Of a stretch of DNA of 16,814 bases, positions 13,839 through 16,814 are shown piece by piece. Under the pieces are notes generated by a model that made no database searches, was not told the origin of the DNA, and worked only from the letters and a program-made list of their open reading frames with translations. The DNA comes from Methylococcaceae bacterium (GTDB taxonomy: Bacteria > Pseudomonadota > Gammaproteobacteria > Methylococcales > Methylomonadaceae). The translations under genes and the position numbers were made by a program. Each line of letters starts with the position of its first letter. Positions within the stretch are counted from its first letter, which is position 1. Location of the stretch: the NCBI GenBank assembly GCA_021647585.1, contig JAKIUK010000079.1, positions 1 to 16,814 of the forward strand. Reading direction: 5' to 3'.

Positions 13839-16730
13839 CTACTCATTTGTCTGTGTCACGTTATAGCCTAAAACCGCATGCCAAATTTGTTCAACCTGAG
13901 ATTGTATTCTTACAAAATCATCTTTTCCAGCTATCGCACGCTCACCTTGAAGGACCTGGTGATGTCCATAATCCCGATATTCACAATATGCATTTTTTAG
14001 AACCTTTGCATTCGAGTCTGATAAAAACCCTAGATGACTTAAAGTCTCCAAAAGTCTTATGTTATCAGTATAGACTGTTAATTCTGCATTTTCTGAAGCA
14101 TGCGCTAATATAAGGAATTGTACTATAAACTCAATATCGACAATACCTCCTATGCTTTGTTTTAAATCGAAGATTTCTTTTTCATTTTTAGCCAATGCTT
14201 CACGCATCTTATCGCGCATGTCCCGCACGTCAGCTTTTAGTTGTTGTTCATTTCTAGGAAGGCTCAATATACGCTGTCGTATCGCTTCATATTGCTGTTT
14301 TAATTCAACATCTCCAGCAACAAAACGCCCACGGACCAATGCCTGATGTTCCCAGGTCCAGGCATTGTTTTTCAAATAATCTTCATAGCTATTGATATGG
14401 GTAACTAATAATCCAGAGTCGCCACTGGGTCGCAGCCGCATGTCAACGTCATAAAGTACGCCTGACAACATTTTTGTATCTAATATATGCCTTATTTTCT
14501 GCCCTAATCGCGCATAAAATTGCGCACAACTAATTGCCTTTTTTCCATTAGTTAATGCATTGCCATCAGCACAGCCATACAAAAACACCATGTCTAAATC
14601 TGAACCATAACCCAGTTCCATTCCTCCTAACTTACCAAAACCCAATATTGCAAAGCCCATGTTGGTATTACTGGCTGAAGGGGGTAATCCATGTTTTTTA
14701 GTCAATGTTTGCCAGACTCTATTTATCACCTGCTCTAAAACAACTTCTGCAACATAAGTTAAATAATCACTCACCACCATAACTGGTATTACATCCATAA
14801 TATCGGCAGCAGCAATACGCAATGTATTCAGATGCTTAAACTGTCTGAGTTTTATCATCAGTTGTTCAACATCCTCTATCTCAACATCATTTAGACAGAG
14901 TTTTAACTGCTCAGTTAATTGTTGCTGGTCTAAAGGTTCATACAAAGATCGCGTATCAAGCAGCTCATCAAACAAGACCGGATATAGAGCAAGATAATGG
15001 CATATCCAGGGGCTTGCAGAAGACAATTTAATGAGCTGTAACAATGCATCTGGGTTTTCCGCCAACAATGACAAATAAACATTTCTGCCGGCCACTGCCT
15101 CAAATAAATCAAGCACCCGTTTTAATGTCACATCTTCATTTTCCACAACATGCATTGCATCAATTAATTGTGGTATCAAACGATCAATGACACCTGCACC
15201 TTTGGTTGTTAGTCGACTGATTGCACGTGATTTTTTGAACTCTTTTAAAACATTAAGCGTTTCAACACCCTGTTTAAAGCCGTGTTGATGTAGATATTCC
15301 TGAGAATCCTGTTCATTTTCAGCAAACAAAACAATGTCTGCACTATCCTTTATCTGATCCTGGTCTGATAGAGAAAAAACCAGATCAAATACTTTTTGTA
15401 CTTCGGTTCTTACCGTATCAAGGTAAGATTTAAAACTCTCCCAATCAGCAAAATCCATTGAAAAAGCTAATATTTGTTGAACCGCTTGATCTGTTGGTAA
15501 ATCGTGGGTCTGTTTGTCTTGATATTGTTGGATATGATTTTCTACTTTGCGTAAAAACCGATAAGATACTTGCAACTGCTGTGCATCTTCTTTTATCAGC
15601 AGCTCCATTTCTCCCAACATGTTTAAAATTTTTAAAATACTTCGTTCTTGAAGCTCAGTATCCTGCCCACCTCGAATCAACTGAAAAGCCTGACCAATAA
15701 ATTCAATCTCCCTAATGCCACCAGGTCCCAGCTTTATATTATCCATTCGATCTTTACGCATGAGCTCCTGAGTTATCATGCTTTTTAATGACCGCAATTC
15801 TTCAAATGCACCATAATCCAGATAACGGCGATAAACAAATGGTTTAATCATAGCCGCTAATTGCTGTCCACTATTAAAATCACCGGCAACCTGCCGGGCT
15901 TTGATCATGGCATAACGTTCCCACTCCCTGGCCTGAGTCAGATAATAATTTTCCATGCCGTCAAAAGTCATTATCACTGGCCCACTGTCACCAAAAGGTC
16001 TTAATCGAATATCGGTTCTAAAAACAAAGCCATCCGCTGTTATTTCATCCAGCACTTTAACCAGACTACGGCAAATACGGCTAAAAAACTCACCATAAGT
16101 CGTTTCTTTACGATCATTGAGTACGCCATCTTCTGCATAGGAAAAAATCAAATCGATATCCGATGAATAATTAAGCTCCCAGGCGCCCAGTTTACCCATA
16201 CCTACTACCACTATATTAATCGGCACTCCATCTTCAGTCTTTGGCACACCCCTGCGTTCACAAGCCTGCTGGTAAAGATAATCAAGTGCAAACTGAATAC
16301 ACACTTCAGCTAACTCCGTTAGATCGCTCAAGGTTTCATCCAATTCAGACCAGCCAGCAAGATCTCTCCATGCGATGCGAACCATTTCTCGGCATCTGAA
16401 CTGGCGCAAAACTAACATTAATGTTTTTTCTGTATCTATATTGGCGTTTTTGAGATAACCTGAATACTGCGTTCTCCTTGATGCTGAAAAAAGATCACCA
16501 CTGACGACCAGATCATGAATTAAAGCAGGAGTGCGAACACAATTATCAGCGACAAACAAGCTACATCCCCATACTCTGGGTAATGTATTACAAAATGCAT
16601 CACTTTCAGGTATTGCCAAATCTAACAGTTTAATTTTTTCCTGATACAACTCAACTTTATTAACCACCTGTTGCTGAGCTATATGAGGTAGTTTCTCCAG
16701 TTCCAGGCTAATTTTTTCATTTAATACCAT
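13839..16730 (-). CDS. glnE: Bifunctional glutamine synthetase adenylyltransferase/deadenylase GlnE
   Basis: GlnE attaches AMP to glutamine synthetase and removes it again, under control of PII protein and glutamine, and so sets nitrogen assimilation. The 963-residue product has the expected two nucleotidyltransferase halves. The N-terminal, adenylyl-removing half has GMGKLGAWELNYSSDIDLIF (177-196, with D191 and D193) and RLRPFGDSG (242-250). The C-terminal, adenylylating half has GFGKLGGMELGYGSDLDMVF (697-716, with D711 and D713) and RLRPSGDSG (765-773). Both metal-binding Asp pairs are intact, so both activities should be retained. Helical PII-binding and linker regions lie between them. 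The ATG at 16730 has GGTGAG about 8 nt upstream. It is the first gene of the visible run and its length is normal for the family. Confidence 0.97.
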   Translation of the reverse strand: MVLNEKISLELEKLPHIAQQQVVNKVELYQEKIKLLDLAIPESDAFCNTLPRVWGCSLFVADNCVRTPALIHDLVVSGDLFSASRRTQYSGYLKNANIDTEKTLMLVLRQFRCREMVRIAWRDLAGWSELDETLSDLTELAEVCIQFALDYLYQQACERRGVPKTEDGVPINIVVVGMGKLGAWELNYSSDIDLIFSYAEDGVLNDRKETTYGEFFSRICRSLVKVLDEITADGFVFRTDIRLRPFGDSGPVIMTFDGMENYYLTQAREWERYAMIKARQVAGDFNSGQQLAAMIKPFVYRRYLDYGAFEELRSLKSMITQELMRKDRMDNIKLGPGGIREIEFIGQAFQLIRGGQDTELQERSILKILNMLGEMELLIKEDAQQLQVSYRFLRKVENHIQQYQDKQTHDLPTDQAVQQILAFSMDFADWESFKSYLDTVRTEVQKVFDLVFSLSDQDQIKDSADIVLFAENEQDSQEYLHQHGFKQGVETLNVLKEFKKSRAISRLTTKGAGVIDRLIPQLIDAMHVVENEDVTLKRVLDLFEAVAGRNVYLSLLAENPDALLQLIKLSSASPWICHYLALYPVLFDELLDTRSLYEPLDQQQLTEQLKLCLNDVEIEDVEQLMIKLRQFKHLNTLRIAAADIMDVIPVMVVSDYLTYVAEVVLEQVINRVWQTLTKKHGLPPSASNTNMGFAILGFGKLGGMELGYGSDLDMVFLYGCADGNALTNGKKAISCAQFYARLGQKIRHILDTKMLSGVLYDVDMRLRPSGDSGLLVTHINSYEDYLKNNAWTWEHQALVRGRFVAGDVELKQQYEAIRQRILSLPRNEQQLKADVRDMRDKMREALAKNEKEIFDLKQSIGGIVDIEFIVQFLILAHASENAELTVYTDNIRLLETLSHLGFLSDSNAKVLKNAYCEYRDYGHHQVLQGERAIAGKDDFVRIQSQVEQIWHAVLGYNVTQTNE

Positions 16731-16814
16731 TGCAGTAACTCACCGAAAAATAGAAGAAAAGTAAACTCACAACTTATTTCCATACAAAAAAAATGTTTAA
16801 CTTCATGATAAAAA
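16731..16814 (-). other. Non-coding leader upstream of glnE
   Basis: These 84 nt are AT-rich, with a run of eight T on the coding strand near 16788-16795 and no long open frame or hairpin that I can see. A promoter for the run of genes may start here or further right, but no pair of boxes close to the sigma-70 consensus with 16-18 nt spacing is visible. Confidence 0.5.

Noticed and set aside
16798..16810. Near match to an IHF-like site on the coding strand in the glnE leader
   Set aside because: One mismatch to a loose consensus in AT-rich DNA is expected by chance and there is no supporting promoter.

Overview
The window reads as one tightly packed stretch of a gammaproteobacterial chromosome. 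All 16 recognisable genes lie on the minus strand, so transcription runs from the right end to the left. The base composition is AT-leaning: hand-counted 60-base lines fall mostly between about 30 and 50% GC. The order glnE-ilvE-waaF-waaC is also found in Pseudomonas. Together with the IlvA and WaaF sequences, which resemble Pseudomonas and enteric versions, this points to Gammaproteobacteria. A methanotroph-like (Methylococcales) or related low-GC lineage is possible, but I cannot fix the genus from this sequence.

Reading in the direction of transcription: a short non-coding leader (16731-16814); glnE (glutamine synthetase adenylyltransferase/deadenylase); ilvE (branched-chain aminotransferase); waaF and waaC (heptosyltransferases II and I for the lipopolysaccharide inner core). 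Next comes a complete run of type II secretion system (T2SS) genes in the order gspE-F-G-H-I-J-K-L-M, then a GspC/GspN-type inner-membrane protein, then gspD. The last gene is the N-terminal two-fifths or so of ilvA (biosynthetic threonine deaminase), cut by the left edge.

No intergenic gap between adjacent genes exceeds 19 nt, several stop/start pairs overlap (ATGA or TAATG), and I see no terminator hairpin. The simplest reading is one long operon, or a few overlapping ones, with extensive translational coupling. Two annotated starts need correcting from the longest open frame: gspH begins at 7501 and waaC at 11889. gspM is best started at 3951.

The T2SS parts form one machine. GspE is the cytoplasmic ATPase. 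GspF, GspL, GspM and the GspC/N-type protein form the inner-membrane platform. GspG is the major pseudopilin and GspH, I, J and K the minor ones. GspD is the outer-membrane secretin and carries its own lipoprotein signal, so it may not need a pilotin. The prepilin peptidase (gspO/pilD) and a classical PDZ-bearing GspC are not here. The cluster order ending M-N-D resembles the Xps system of Xanthomonas. The region is core metabolism, envelope biogenesis and secretion; I found no mobile element, CRISPR array, RNA gene or clearly new system.
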